DNA of 61,413 nucleotides from Parabacteroides acidifaciens (GCF_003363715.1 NZ_QREV01000007.1:1-61413), one strand, 5' to 3'; counted from the stretch's first letter, positions 9,545 to 18,439 are shown. The notes: a model not told the origin generated them from the sequence alone. Numbers and translations: made by a program.

Positions 9545-9609
9545 ACTAAGAAATATAGTAAAATAACTATACAATATAGTTGTATTACTAAATAATATAG
9601 TTATATTTG
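9545..9609 (+). promoter_or_regulatory. Triple BlaI-type operator and promoter
   Basis: Three 15 bp palindromic sites of form ACTAnnnAATATAGT lie at 9545-9559, 9566-9580 and 9587-9601, exactly 21 bp apart. They run up to the -7 box TATATTTG (9602-9609) of the BlaI-like gene. ACTA...TAGT half sites resemble known BlaI/MecI operators, so autorepression of the operon is likely. Two-turn spacing puts all three sites on one face of the helix. Confidence 0.75.
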
Positions 9610-9635
9610 TGCATTCCGCTAATAAGAAACAGATT

Positions 9636-9992
9636 ATGGTCAGATTAACAACAAAAGAAGAAGAGATATTAGGTTACTTCTGGGCAAAAGGCCCGCTGTT
9701 CGTACGGGAATTACTCGACTTGCAGGAAGAGCCCAAGCCGCATTACAACACCTTGTCGACAATTGTCCGTTCGTTAGAAGAAAAAGGATATATCGGATAC
9801 AAGGTGTACGGCAATACGCACCAATATTACGCACTGGTATCGGAAGACGAATACCGGCGAAACTCGCTGAAACAGGTGATCGGCAAATATTACGACAATT
9901 CCTATACGCGTGTCGTCTCTACTCTGATCGAGGAAGAAGCGCTCACGGTAGACGAATTGCAGGAGCTGATCCGGCAGATCAAGAACAAATAA
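9636..9992 (+). CDS. BlaI/MecI/CopY-family winged-helix repressor
   Basis: The 118-residue protein starts MVRLTTKEEEILGYFW and continues with the winged-helix pattern of the Penicillinase_R family (HYNTLSTIVRSLEEKGYIGYK as recognition helix and wing). The C-terminal half is the dimerisation part. In this family a membrane M56 protease inactivates the repressor, and such a protease is encoded 14 bp downstream. An in-frame GTG at 9609 overlaps the promoter -7 box and cannot be the start, so the ATG at 9636 is used. Three phased operators in front suggest it represses its own operon. No beta-lactamase is nearby, so the regulated function is unknown. Confidence 0.9.
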   Translation: MVRLTTKEEEILGYFWAKGPLFVRELLDLQEEPKPHYNTLSTIVRSLEEKGYIGYKVYGNTHQYYALVSEDEYRRNSLKQVIGKYYDNSYTRVVSTLIEEEALTVDELQELIRQIKNK

Positions 9993-10006
9993 TAAAACCA
10001 ACACTT

Positions 10007-11572
10007 ATGGAAGCCTTTCTTCTATACATACTGAAATCCGGCATTTGCCTGGCCGTGTTCTACGTCTGCTTCAAGGCGCTGTTCAGCAACGATACCTTTT
10101 TCCGGTTCAACCGTTGGATATTGCTGGCGGGAACAGGCGTTTGCATGTTGCTACCGTTTTGCAGGATTACCACCACGCAACCTCTTCCGCTCAGCCAACC
10201 GGTTAGCCAGTTGGAAACGGTTTTCCTGAAAGAAGAGGTAAACACAACGCCCATTCAGGAAAATAGAACAACAGCGACAGTTACTCCAACAGACAACGCC
10301 GCTATTCCCTGGATAAAACTTATCGGCATCGCTTATCTGACAGGATGTTGCATATGCCTGTCCACGACTGTCCTTTCATTCCGGAAAATGTATCAACTGA
10401 TGCGGAAAGGGAAGAAGCAGAAAAACGGGAAATATACGTTAGTCCTGATAGCCGATCCCATTTCCCCCTTCAGTTGGGGACGTTACATCTTTCTCTCCGG
10501 GGACGACTACCGGAACCATCCGGAAGAAATCCTCACACACGAGAAAATGCATCTCCGTTATAACCATTCGGCCGATCTGCTCTATATGGAAATGATTATT
10601 CTTCTGCAATGGTGTAACCCGGCAGTATGGTTGCTCAAAAGGGAACTGCGGGACATACACGAATACCAGGCAGACAAAGGCGTACTCAATCAAGGCATCG
10701 ATGCAACAAAATATCAACTGTTACTCGTGAAAAAAGCTGTCGGCTCCAGCCTCTACACTCTTGCCAACAGCTTTAACCACAGTAAAATTAAAAAGCGTAT
10801 TACTATGATGTTAAAAAAGAAATCGAACAATTGGGCCCGGTTGAAGCTCGTGCTCCTGGTCCCGGCAGGCCTTGCGGCCTTAAGTGCATTCGCCCGTACG
10901 GAAACGGTAGTGACACCTGTTCAAACTCCTGCTCCGGCAGTCATAGAACAGGTTAACGAAGAGCCCTTGCCTACAGCAAGCAAAAGTACGAATTTACAGA
11001 AAGATATCCAAGATGATTACAATGTCTATCTGTCTTTTACCAAGAATAATAATGAGGGAAAGGAAGTGATAGACGGCATATCCATCTATGGTGTCGGGGA
11101 ACAAAAAGCATTGGAGATTGCAGAGAAAGCGATAAAAAACGGAAGGTTCGCCGCTGCAACCAAAGTAATTATCTGTCCGCATACTCCCAAAGTGCCTATG
11201 AGCTACTTAGAGAAAATGAAGGATTTATTCGACAGGAACAATATCAAATGTAATATTACGAAAGCGCAGGGATATGATGACAACGGGAATGCGCTGCCAA
11301 CCCCGCCACCACCACCTCCTGCACCGGATGCTTACGTCACCCTAAATTACAAAAGCGGAAAGAAAGAGGAAGGAATAACCATTTACAAACGTTACCTCGA
11401 GACAGGTGAAAAGATAAACGAACGACTGGATAAAATCTATTCCGACGATATTTCAACTGTCACCATCACCACCTATAAATGGACTCCGGACGGAGTGCTT
11501 GAGGGAGTTGAAAAGTTCCTGAAAGACAGAATCAAACTGGATGGCGTGAAATATGTGACACAGAAGAAATAA
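10007..11572 (+). CDS. BlaR1-like M56 family membrane metallopeptidase
   Basis: The 521-residue protein has N-terminal membrane helices (5-25, 35-52 and about 103-125), then the M56 zinc peptidase core with HEKMH (about 178-182), a downstream third ligand in the EYQADKG segment (about 219-225), and another helix near 285-300. The C-terminal 200 residues are periplasmic, with a proline run (PPPPPP) near 430, and have no recognisable penicillin-binding motif. This suggests sensing of something other than a beta-lactam. It lies 14 bp after the BlaI-like repressor. By analogy with BlaR1/BlaI it would cleave or trigger cleavage of that repressor; the target is inferred. Confidence 0.88.
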   Translation: MEAFLLYILKSGICLAVFYVCFKALFSNDTFFRFNRWILLAGTGVCMLLPFCRITTTQPLPLSQPVSQLETVFLKEEVNTTPIQENRTTATVTPTDNAAIPWIKLIGIAYLTGCCICLSTTVLSFRKMYQLMRKGKKQKNGKYTLVLIADPISPFSWGRYIFLSGDDYRNHPEEILTHEKMHLRYNHSADLLYMEMIILLQWCNPAVWLLKRELRDIHEYQADKGVLNQGIDATKYQLLLVKKAVGSSLYTLANSFNHSKIKKRITMMLKKKSNNWARLKLVLLVPAGLAALSAFARTETVVTPVQTPAPAVIEQVNEEPLPTASKSTNLQKDIQDDYNVYLSFTKNNNEGKEVIDGISIYGVGEQKALEIAEKAIKNGRFAAATKVIICPHTPKVPMSYLEKMKDLFDRNNIKCNITKAQGYDDNGNALPTPPPPPPAPDAYVTLNYKSGKKEEGITIYKRYLETGEKINERLDKIYSDDISTVTITTYKWTPDGVLEGVEKFLKDRIKLDGVKYVTQKK

Positions 11573-11628
11573 TAAATCCTTATTCTTGAGGAATGTATTA
11601 TCTTTACCCCTTCAAAACAAGGAATACG

Positions 11629-12864
11629 ATGATACATAAAATAAGGCTGGTCATTTTCGCCTGTCTTCTCGTGGCCTGTACGCCAACCGGCCGGGAAGAT
11701 ATTGCAACAACCGGAACACTTCTCCGGCAAGCGGCCTTCTATAAGGAACAGCTGCAATATCTTCCGGCATTGGAAACCTACCGGCAAGCGATCAGGCAGG
11801 CGGAAAAAGAAAAGGACAGCACGGCCCTTTCCCTCGCCTATCTGGAAACGGGAAAGATTTACCGGAACCAGTCTCTCAAACCAAAAGCGCTGCAAAGCGA
11901 AAAGACAGCATTGGCTTATGCCGAAGGAACAGCCTGCGACTCCCTGCGGATAGCTCTTTACCGGGAGATGGCCGATATTTATGCCTTATCCGGACAAACA
12001 GACAGCGCTTTTCACTACTACCAAAAAGCCGGTTGCCGGATCAGGCAGGCCCAAATATTACAGCAAACAGGAAAACAGAAAGAGGCGGAAGCCATTCTGA
12101 AAACAGAGCTGGAACAAACACGTTCCCAAGAAGAGAATGCGGAACTCTATCTGGCCTTAGCCGACCTGCAAATCAGCTGGGGACAGCTGAAGGAAGCGGA
12201 AAAGAATTTAAGCCGGCTTCCCCCTTCACATCCACATCTCTATGCAGCTTTGTCACGGATTGCCCAAAGCCGCGGAGACAGCCTGCAAGCGGACTTTTAT
12301 CATAAAAGCTATCTGCATTATCAGGATGCCTTGCGTAAAGAAATGGAACAAAACCAAGTCACCCAACTTCTCCGCACCTCGGAACAGAAAGAATGGGAAG
12401 CGCGTTTATCCGACTCGCAAAAGACACAACAGGGGCAAATGTACGTCTGGATCGCCCTCTTAGTGTCTTGCGGAACGGGAGCCTGGGGTTATTCCCGCTA
12501 CCGGCTGAAAAGAACGGCTGATAGTTTGTCCGAAACAGATTTCCTCTCTTCCGAGATTTATCTCCGTTTCCACAGAAAAGAAGAATGGAAACCGACGCCT
12601 AAGGACTGGGAAGAATTGCTGCAAGCCTTCAACCGGGCCTATCCGGAGTTTCGCGAACGGCTGAAAAGAAAAATTCCGAAATTAAGCGAACAGGAATGGC
12701 GGATGTGTTGCCTGATCAAAATGGAGGTTCCGCCTTCTACAGCCGCCATGTTGCTCTGTTGCACCAACCAGGCCATTTCGATGCGACGCGTCCGCCTGTA
12801 TCAGAAAACGACAGGTGAAAAGGGAACGCCGGAACAATGCGACGCCTTTATTCGTGATTTTTAA
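11629..12864 (+). CDS. TPR lipoprotein with membrane helix and cytoplasmic HTH-like tail
   Basis: The protein has about 411 residues: a lipoprotein-like signal (VACTPTG), several TPR repeats (about 20-230), a charged coiled region, one membrane helix near 270-290 and a C-terminal segment. In the tail, LSEQEWRMCCLIKMEVPPSTAAMLL followed by TNQAISMRRVRLYQ resembles a LuxR-type helix-turn-helix. The layout matches the protein at 43694-45571. Such proteins are common in Bacteroidetes and their mechanism is not well known; transmembrane control of transcription is inference. The ATG at 11629 is chosen because a TATCTTTA -7-like element near 11600 lies after the earlier in-frame ATG. Confidence 0.72.
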   Translation: MIHKIRLVIFACLLVACTPTGREDIATTGTLLRQAAFYKEQLQYLPALETYRQAIRQAEKEKDSTALSLAYLETGKIYRNQSLKPKALQSEKTALAYAEGTACDSLRIALYREMADIYALSGQTDSAFHYYQKAGCRIRQAQILQQTGKQKEAEAILKTELEQTRSQEENAELYLALADLQISWGQLKEAEKNLSRLPPSHPHLYAALSRIAQSRGDSLQADFYHKSYLHYQDALRKEMEQNQVTQLLRTSEQKEWEARLSDSQKTQQGQMYVWIALLVSCGTGAWGYSRYRLKRTADSLSETDFLSSEIYLRFHRKEEWKPTPKDWEELLQAFNRAYPEFRERLKRKIPKLSEQEWRMCCLIKMEVPPSTAAMLLCCTNQAISMRRVRLYQKTTGEKGTPEQCDAFIRDF

Positions 12865-12930
12865 GCAGATGTGAACTGATGTGAAACCGCCAGAAAAACC
12901 GTTACTCCTACTTTTGCCCGAAAAAAGCGT

Positions 12931-14118
12931 ATGAAAAAGATGTTGTTTTGGCTGATAGCCGTTGTTGCTTTGACCGGATGCGGATCGAAAAATTCCACCG
13001 ATAAATTGCCGGTACTCGATCTGACGAACCCTAATTTTGCATCAGACCGGGTAGAGATTTCAGACGAGATAAAATCAATCGAATATGTTCCGTTGGAACT
13101 GACAGACGAATCCCTGATCGCCGAGATACTGGATTTGGCTGTTTCCGACGATTATGTCTTTATCTATTCCACCCGCCAGGACGGTATTTTGCAGTTCGAC
13201 CGCAAAGGACACTTTGTCCGCAGCGTCGCAAAAACCGGAAACGGACCGGGAGAAACGGCGCAGATCGTCTCGCTCTCGGTCGACGACGAGAACCGGTTGC
13301 TGTGCGTCAGCGAATTTTTTTCCACCTCTTTCTACTCTTTTGACGGCGAGTTTATTAAAAAGGTAAATACATTGCGCCCGTATCTCTGGCAATATTGCAT
13401 CGGTCCCAACACGATGGCCGAAATGGGCCGTGAAAGTATCCCGATGGATACGCCAGGCATATTCAGTCTCGGCGTTTTCAACTTGGCGACAGACGATACG
13501 ATTGCGATCCGCCAGACTGTCGGAAACATGGATTTATTGCCATTAAAAGAAACTTTGCTGGGAGAGTGGAACTTTAACGGAGGCACAGGCGGCATGCTTT
13601 GCTATTCTGCCGGCATCGATACAGTCTGGGAGTTGGGAATGGACGGCATTCATCCTGCCTTCCGCATCGATTTCGGCTTTTCCGCCGACGAACAGAAGAT
13701 GGTACGTTCCGAACCGGGTGCGATCGTAGACGGGAAATACTGGATATCCCGCTTCTTCGAGACTCCGCGCCGCTACATTGTCAAATGTTTCGAAGCCGAC
13801 AACCAGTCACGATTCCATCTATTCAGCCTGGACAAGGAAACCGGAGCGGTATGCCACGAAAAATCTTCAATCGATGCCATGGAACTGTTTAAACATAACC
13901 GGATTCTGACGGGTATCGGCATCCATAACGAGACAGACGGCGGCCTTCCTGTCTGGCCGTACTATTCCTATCCGGGTAAAAAACTGATGGTACAACTCAA
14001 CACCGCCGTAGAGATCGAATACCTGAAAGAGAAATATCCGGAGCTGAAGCAACACCCGGTCCTGCAAAAGATAACCGAAGACTCGAATCCTCTCGTCACG
14101 ATTTACCATTTGCGCTGA
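12931..14118 (+). CDS. 6-bladed beta-propeller lipoprotein
   Basis: The 395-residue protein has a lipoprotein signal (VALTGCGSK). Its repeated four-strand pattern is seen in the family of Bacteroidales 6-bladed beta-propellers (DUF5128-like): IEYVPLELTDES, FIYSTRQDGILQFDRKGHF, then GNGPGE. The GxGPGE turn after the first blade is typical. It is probably surface or periplasmic, and its ligand is unknown. TACTTTTG about 20 bp before the start is a plausible -7 element, so it is likely transcribed alone. It follows the TPR/HTH gene by 66 bp in the same direction and could be its target; that is inference. Confidence 0.75.
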   Translation: MKKMLFWLIAVVALTGCGSKNSTDKLPVLDLTNPNFASDRVEISDEIKSIEYVPLELTDESLIAEILDLAVSDDYVFIYSTRQDGILQFDRKGHFVRSVAKTGNGPGETAQIVSLSVDDENRLLCVSEFFSTSFYSFDGEFIKKVNTLRPYLWQYCIGPNTMAEMGRESIPMDTPGIFSLGVFNLATDDTIAIRQTVGNMDLLPLKETLLGEWNFNGGTGGMLCYSAGIDTVWELGMDGIHPAFRIDFGFSADEQKMVRSEPGAIVDGKYWISRFFETPRRYIVKCFEADNQSRFHLFSLDKETGAVCHEKSSIDAMELFKHNRILTGIGIHNETDGGLPVWPYYSYPGKKLMVQLNTAVEIEYLKEKYPELKQHPVLQKITEDSNPLVTIYHLR

Positions 14119-14138
14119 TCCGCATAAACAGCCCCGGG

Positions 14139-14224
14139 CATCCGCCAAAAATTCCATGGGCATGGAAAAACTATTTCATGCCCATGAAACTAAAGTTGCA
14201 TGCCCATGGAACCGGAGGCGGATG
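14139..14224. repeat. Nested palindrome cluster built on CATGCCCATG
   Basis: An outer stem, CATCCGCC (14139-14146) and GGCGGATG (14217-14224), encloses three CATGSSCATG units. TTCCATGGGCATG (14152-14164) is the exact reverse complement of CATGCCCATGGAA (14199-14211). TTTCATG (14174-14180) and CATGAAA (14183-14189) form a central hairpin. It lies between the propeller gene and the U32 promoter. There is no T-run of a classic terminator. Confidence 0.8.
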
Positions 14225-14253
14225 CAAATGCACATCTTCTCGGATATTATTCC

Positions 14254-14261
14254 TACCTTTG
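14254..14261 (+). promoter_or_regulatory. -7 promoter element of the U32 operon
   Basis: TACCTTTG lies 16 bp before the first ATG of the U32 gene. Transcription would start only about 10 nt before that codon, leaving a very short leader. The -33 element is weak. Confidence 0.6.
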
Positions 14262-14277
14262 CAAGAGTAATCTGTAA

Positions 14278-15549
14278 ATGTATAATAACTTGAACGAGAA
14301 AGATTTTGAAATAATGGCGCCCGTCGGTTCGTACGAATCGCTGATGGCGGCTATCCAGGGAGGAGCCGACTCTATTTACTTCGGTATCGAAGGGCTGAAC
14401 ATGCGTTCGCGCTCTTCCAATAACTTTACGACAGACGATTTGCGTAAGATCGTAGCCATTTGCCGCGAGCACGGCATCAAAAGCTACCTGACCGTAAACA
14501 CGGTAATCTACGGAGAAGACCTGCCGTTGATGCGTGAAATCATCGATGCAGCCAAAGCGGCAGAGGTTTCCGCCATCATCGCAGCCGATGTGGCCGCCAT
14601 GAATTATGCCGACAGCATCGGACAGGAAGTGCACCTTTCCACGCAACTCAATATCTCGAACGCAGAAGCCCTGAAATTCTATGCCCGCTTTGCCGACGTG
14701 GTCGTGCTGGCACGCGAGCTGAACCTGAAACAGGTGCACGAGATATACCGCCAGATCGTCGAGCAACAGATCAAAGGCCCGAAAGGAAAACTGATCCGTA
14801 TCGAGATGTTCGCCCACGGCGCCCTCTGTATGGCCGTCTCCGGCAAATGTTATCTGAGCCTGCACGAGATGAACGCTTCCGCCAACCGGGGAGCCTGCAT
14901 GCAGATTTGCCGCCGCGCCTATACGGTAAAAGATAAAGACAGCAACATCGAACTGGATATCGAAAACCAATATATCATGTCGCCCAAAGACCTGAAAACA
15001 ATTCATTTTATGAATAAGATGATGGATGCAGGCGTGCGGGTGTTCAAGATAGAAGGGCGTGCACGCGGACCGGAATATGTGCGCCTCGTAACGGAATGCT
15101 ATAAGGAAGCCGTACGCGCTTACTGCAACGGTACTTTCACAGAAGAAAAAGTGGCTGCCTGGGACGAACGCCTCAGCAGCGTGTTCAACCGGGGATTCTG
15201 GGACGGCTATTACCTGGGGCAACGCTTAGGCGAATGGAGCAGCAAATACGGTTCCGGCTCGACCAAGAAGAAAGTTTATGTCGCCAAAGGAATCAAATAC
15301 TTCGACAAGATCGGTGTGGCCGAATTTGAAATGGAGTCCGGCACCCTGAAAGCAGGCGATGAAATCCTGATTACCGGACCGACTACAGGCGCTGTTATGC
15401 AGACGATAGACGAGATCCGCGTAGAGCTCAAACCGGTAGAACAAACCGTCAAGGGCGAACGTTTCTCCTTTAAGGTAAACGAGAAGATCCGCCCGTCCGA
15501 CCGGCTATATAAAATGGAAAAAGTTCAACTCGAAAAATCGTTTGAATAA
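14278..15549 (+). CDS. Peptidase U32-family protein (TrhP/YegQ-like)
   Basis: The 423-residue protein begins with the U32 pattern IMAPVGSYESLMAAIQGGAD and has the conserved central block RIEMFAHGALCMAVSGKCYLS followed by GACMQICRRAY. Its cysteines, with one more, can hold an iron-sulfur cluster in this family. A C-terminal beta-barrel-like region follows (FDKIGVAEFEMESG). Some U32 proteins modify tRNA wobble uridine (TrhP, prephenate-dependent hydroxylation) or 23S rRNA rather than act as proteases. A tRNA-modification role is plausible but not proven. It starts an operon: its stop overlaps the next gene start in TAATG, then dprA follows. The first ATG is used; a later one at 14314 would lose conserved residues. 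Confidence 0.85.
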   Translation: MYNNLNEKDFEIMAPVGSYESLMAAIQGGADSIYFGIEGLNMRSRSSNNFTTDDLRKIVAICREHGIKSYLTVNTVIYGEDLPLMREIIDAAKAAEVSAIIAADVAAMNYADSIGQEVHLSTQLNISNAEALKFYARFADVVVLARELNLKQVHEIYRQIVEQQIKGPKGKLIRIEMFAHGALCMAVSGKCYLSLHEMNASANRGACMQICRRAYTVKDKDSNIELDIENQYIMSPKDLKTIHFMNKMMDAGVRVFKIEGRARGPEYVRLVTECYKEAVRAYCNGTFTEEKVAAWDERLSSVFNRGFWDGYYLGQRLGEWSSKYGSGSTKKKVYVAKGIKYFDKIGVAEFEMESGTLKAGDEILITGPTTGAVMQTIDEIRVELKPVEQTVKGERFSFKVNEKIRPSDRLYKMEKVQLEKSFE

Positions 15550-15956
15550 TGAAAGAATATCTCTTTAAACTGACAGACAAAGTCCGTGACTACGAATGTG
15601 ACTTGCAGGGAGTTGTCAACAACTCCAACTACCAGCATTATATGGAGCATACCCGTCATGAATTCCTGGAATCGCTCGGCGAGAACTTTGGAAAGATGCA
15701 TGAGAAAGGAGTGGACGGATTCGTTTCGCGGGTAGAAATCCAGTATAAAACTTCCCTGAAAAGCGGCGACAGCTATATCTCCTGCCTCAACGTGTATAAG
15801 AAAGGCGTCAAACTGGTCTTCGAACAGGACATTTACCGGGCTTCCGACAATGCGTTGGCAACAAAAGGGATCGTAGAGTCGGTAATCGTGGAGAACGGGA
15901 AACTGACACGCGGCGAATATTTCGATGAAATGCTAAAAAGAATAGAACATACATGA
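15549..15956 (+). CDS. Hotdog-fold acyl-CoA thioesterase (YbgC/FadM type)
   Basis: The 135-residue protein has the 4HBT pattern RDYECDLQGVVNNSNYQHYME, where the Asp and following Asn-Tyr region match the YbgC/FadM thioesterase active site. It would hydrolyse acyl-CoA or acyl-ACP thioesters in the cytoplasm, and its substrate cannot be told from sequence. Its ATG overlaps the U32 stop codon by one base, and its own stop overlaps the dprA start (ATGA), so the three genes are probably translationally coupled. Confidence 0.88.
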   Translation: MKEYLFKLTDKVRDYECDLQGVVNNSNYQHYMEHTRHEFLESLGENFGKMHEKGVDGFVSRVEIQYKTSLKSGDSYISCLNVYKKGVKLVFEQDIYRASDNALATKGIVESVIVENGKLTRGEYFDEMLKRIEHT

Positions 15957-17065
15957 CAGAAAAACAGATTTACCAAATCGGCCTTACTATGATCAACGGC
16001 GTGGGAGACATCCTGGCGCGCCATCTCCTGCAAACATTGGGAGAAGCAGAGGCCGTGTTCGCTGAAAAGCAACAGTTGTTGGAGAGAATCCCGGGTATCG
16101 GCAGCGTCTTAGCTGCCGAAATCAAACGCCCGGAAGTGCTGCAACGGGCGGAAAAAGAGGCGGTCTTTATCGAAAAGAACCATATTTCCTGCTACTTCCT
16201 GGCCGATGCGAACTATCCGGCTCGCCTCAGGGAATGTCCGGACGCTCCCGTCCTCTTCTATTTCAAGGGAAATACCAATCTGGATGCAACGCGGATCATC
16301 AGCATTGTCGGAACGCGCAATGCCACCGAATACGGCAGGGAACTCACCGAATCGCTCCTGAAAGACCTCTCCCAAATTATCCCCGATTTATTAATCGTCA
16401 GCGGATTGGCCTACGGCATCGATATCTGTGCCCACCGGAGCGCCCTTCGAAACCAATTGCCGACCGTCGGCGTATTGGCACACGGCCTGGACCGCATTTA
16501 TCCGTCCAGCCATCGCTCTACGGCTGTCGAGATGTTGGAACGCGGAGGCCTGTTGACTGATTTCCCCAGCGGGACGGAGCCGGATCGTCCTAATTTCCTT
16601 CGCCGGAACCGGATTGTAGCCGGTATGTCTGATTGTACGATTGTCGTCGAATCAGCCGAAAAAGGCGGTTCCTTAGTGACGGCCGATATCGCCTTCTCGT
16701 ATGGCCGGGACGTTTACAGCTTTCCGGGGCGTGTCGGCGACAGCCATTCCAAAGGCTGCAACAACCTGATCCGACAGAACAAAGCCGGATTGATTACTTC
16801 TGCCGCCGACCTGATCTCCGCTCTTTGCTGGGACGTGCAAGAACCGATAACACCCGTACAGACGGAACTATTCTTTTCCGACCAGGAGCCGTTGGCCGAA
16901 CAAAACCCGATTCTGAGAATCATGCAGAAAGAAAAGGAGATGCATATCAACCAGCTTGCCTTAGCATTGGATATGCCGGTCTATCAACTCACAACGCTGC
17001 TGTTCGAACTGGAAATAAACGGAAAGATAAAAACGCTGCCGGGAAATATCTACAAACTGCCCTAA
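15953..17065 (+). CDS. dprA: DNA-processing protein DprA
   Basis: The 370-residue protein has an N-terminal helix-hairpin-helix region (LLERIPGIGSVLA), then the DprA/Smf Rossmann domain. Visible motifs there are ISIVGTRNATEYG, IVSGLAYGID, VGVLAHGLDRIYPSSHR, FLRRNRIVAGMSDCTIVVE and SYGRDVYSFPG. A C-terminal winged helix follows (about 305-370). In transformable bacteria DprA loads RecA onto incoming single-stranded DNA. It is also conserved in species not known to be naturally competent. It is the last gene of a U32-thioesterase-dprA operon with overlapping start and stop codons. Confidence 0.95.
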   Translation: MTEKQIYQIGLTMINGVGDILARHLLQTLGEAEAVFAEKQQLLERIPGIGSVLAAEIKRPEVLQRAEKEAVFIEKNHISCYFLADANYPARLRECPDAPVLFYFKGNTNLDATRIISIVGTRNATEYGRELTESLLKDLSQIIPDLLIVSGLAYGIDICAHRSALRNQLPTVGVLAHGLDRIYPSSHRSTAVEMLERGGLLTDFPSGTEPDRPNFLRRNRIVAGMSDCTIVVESAEKGGSLVTADIAFSYGRDVYSFPGRVGDSHSKGCNNLIRQNKAGLITSAADLISALCWDVQEPITPVQTELFFSDQEPLAEQNPILRIMQKEKEMHINQLALALDMPVYQLTTLLFELEINGKIKTLPGNIYKLP

Positions 17066-17107
17066 CCGGGCACTATTTTCATCAGGTAAAATAGAAACGA
17101 AACCCCT

Positions 17108-17224
17108 ATAAACAATTAAAGGCTGTCTCACGACAACCCCTAACCAACTTTGTTAACCTTAAATCTAATACTATTATGAAAAAACCACATTGCAAAGATA
17201 CACCTGTTTTGACCATTTGTCAAG
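17108..17224 (-). ncRNA. Candidate small-RNA cassette, copy A
   Basis: The minus strand has CTTG (17221-17224), a 20 bp spacer and TATCTTTG (17193-17200), a near-ideal promoter. The predicted RNA starts near 17186. It runs through a block almost identical in copies A-D and ends in a hairpin, GGTTGTC/GACAGCC with a GTGA loop (17121-17138), followed by TTTAATTGTTT. Predicted length is about 75 nt. It lies between the convergent dprA and glycerophosphodiesterase genes, where no gene leader is needed, which favours an independent RNA. The rest of 17066-17308 holds no gene. Confidence 0.65.
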
Positions 17225-17308
17225 CATTTTACCGCTAATACTTGTTAAATCAAGGTCTGTAAATAGCAAAAAGATTCTAAACGCCCCTAAAGAGTCTTCA
17301 AAACCACT

Positions 17309-18193
17309 CTATTTTGTTAAATCTAACCCTTGAAACAGGTACGGATAATCCGTTTCGATCACATCCGGATGCGTCCCGATCTCCGTTTTATAACCGGCAA
17401 TCTTTTCCGCCTCCGTCTTCCCCCGGTCATGCGTCGGAGCAACTGAAATCATGCACATCACACCGTTACGATGCAAGGCATTATACAACGCCTGTTCTTC
17501 CGGCTTCATCTTCGGGCCGACATACGCCATTACCTGTTTCCAGGGAATGCCTGCTTTTTCGTATTTTCCGAACTCCTCCATATTCTTGCACCAGCAAGAG
17601 AACATCGCTTCAGGCTCCCGGTCCAGGTAGTAACGGGCCTGTTCGGCATTATGAACCGTGTACATGACATTCACCGGATTCTCTTTCTCGATAAAATCAG
17701 CCATTATATCCAACGGGACATCTTTGATATCCAGGTTCAGGATTGTTTTGCCCTTGCTCCATTCAATACATTCTTTCAAGGTAGGAATCTTGAAAGCGGT
17801 CACATTCCCATTCCGGTCCACCAGATTGAACTGCTGCAATTCCGCATAGGTATAATCCGACACTTTCCCCTTTCCGGTCGTTGTCCGGTCAATGGTTTCG
17901 TCGTGCATCAGGACGATCACCCCGTCCTTCGTCAAACGCGGGTCTATCTCAAAGAAAGACTCCATATAAGACAAAGTCTTCTCAAAAGACTCGATACAGT
18001 TCTCCGGATAACCATCCAGCATCCCGCCACGATGCCCGCTGATCACAATCGGCCGATCCGGCGCATACCGGAAATAAGCATGCAGATCCCGGCTGTCCTT
18101 TACCGGAATATAATGAGGATTCTGAGCCGACAGATTCCCGACAGGCAGGAAAAGCCCGATGAAAAGTGCAAGAATCAAAGGTATAGCTTTCAT
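17309..18193 (-). CDS. Secreted glycerophosphodiester phosphodiesterase family protein
   Basis: The 294-residue protein has a signal peptide ending near SAQNPHY. The GDPD barrel then shows ISGHRGGM, YPENCIESFEKTL, FFEIDPRLTKDGVIVLMHDETIDRTT and LNLDIKD, covering the catalytic His pair and the Glu/Asp metal ligands. It would hydrolyse glycerophosphodiesters from phospholipid headgroups in the periplasm to glycerol-3-phosphate plus alcohol. The exact substrate is not determinable. It is monocistronic. Small-RNA cassette copy B lies 130 bp upstream pointing toward it, and copy A lies just beyond its 3' end. Confidence 0.9.
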   Translation of the reverse strand: MKAIPLILALFIGLFLPVGNLSAQNPHYIPVKDSRDLHAYFRYAPDRPIVISGHRGGMLDGYPENCIESFEKTLSYMESFFEIDPRLTKDGVIVLMHDETIDRTTTGKGKVSDYTYAELQQFNLVDRNGNVTAFKIPTLKECIEWSKGKTILNLDIKDVPLDIMADFIEKENPVNVMYTVHNAEQARYYLDREPEAMFSCWCKNMEEFGKYEKAGIPWKQVMAYVGPKMKPEEQALYNALHRNGVMCMISVAPTHDRGKTEAEKIAGYKTEIGTHPDVIETDYPYLFQGLDLTK

Positions 18194-18322
18194 GATCTTT
18201 ATATTTATTGATATTCAATCTCGATACAGGGCTTAAAAGTAAGACTTTTCTGGCAGTCTCCTACCACAAAAAGTACTACAAAAACATGAATATTTGATTG
18301 GAAGCGAATGTGGGAGGTATAT

Positions 18323-18439
18323 AAAAAAATTAAGGATTGTCATCCCGACAACCCCTAACCAACTTTGTTAACCTTAAATCTAATACTATTATGAAAAAAC
18401 CACATTGCAAAGATACGCCTGTAAAGCCCGTTTGTCAAG
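18323..18439 (-). ncRNA. Candidate small-RNA cassette, copy B
   Basis: The minus-strand promoter is CTTG (18436-18439), 20 bp, TATCTTTG (18408-18415). The body matches copies A, C and D. The terminator has changed: GGGTTGTC (18347-18354) pairs with GACAATCC (18334-18341) around a GGGAT loop and is followed by a run of seven T. Although loop and flank differ from the other copies, the stem still pairs and one G-U pair is replaced by A-U, which supports RNA function. Similarity to copy C continues upstream of the promoter to about 18545. Sequence from 18546 to 18815 shows no gene or recognised repeat. Confidence 0.68.

Noticed and set aside
9636-11572. Beta-lactam resistance operon.
   Set aside because: Only the repressor and M56 protease are present, with no beta-lactamase or penicillin-binding domain, so resistance cannot be claimed.
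17176-17235. Short plus-strand reading frame MKKPHCKDT... repeated in the cassettes (also at 18391, 27201, 29127 and as MKKTHCKY at 8315).
   Set aside because: The frame runs antisense across the promoter and body of the RNA cassette. The fifth codon varies as His, Gln or Arg, the frames end at different places, and the spacer part is not conserved as protein. The conservation fits promoter and RNA better.
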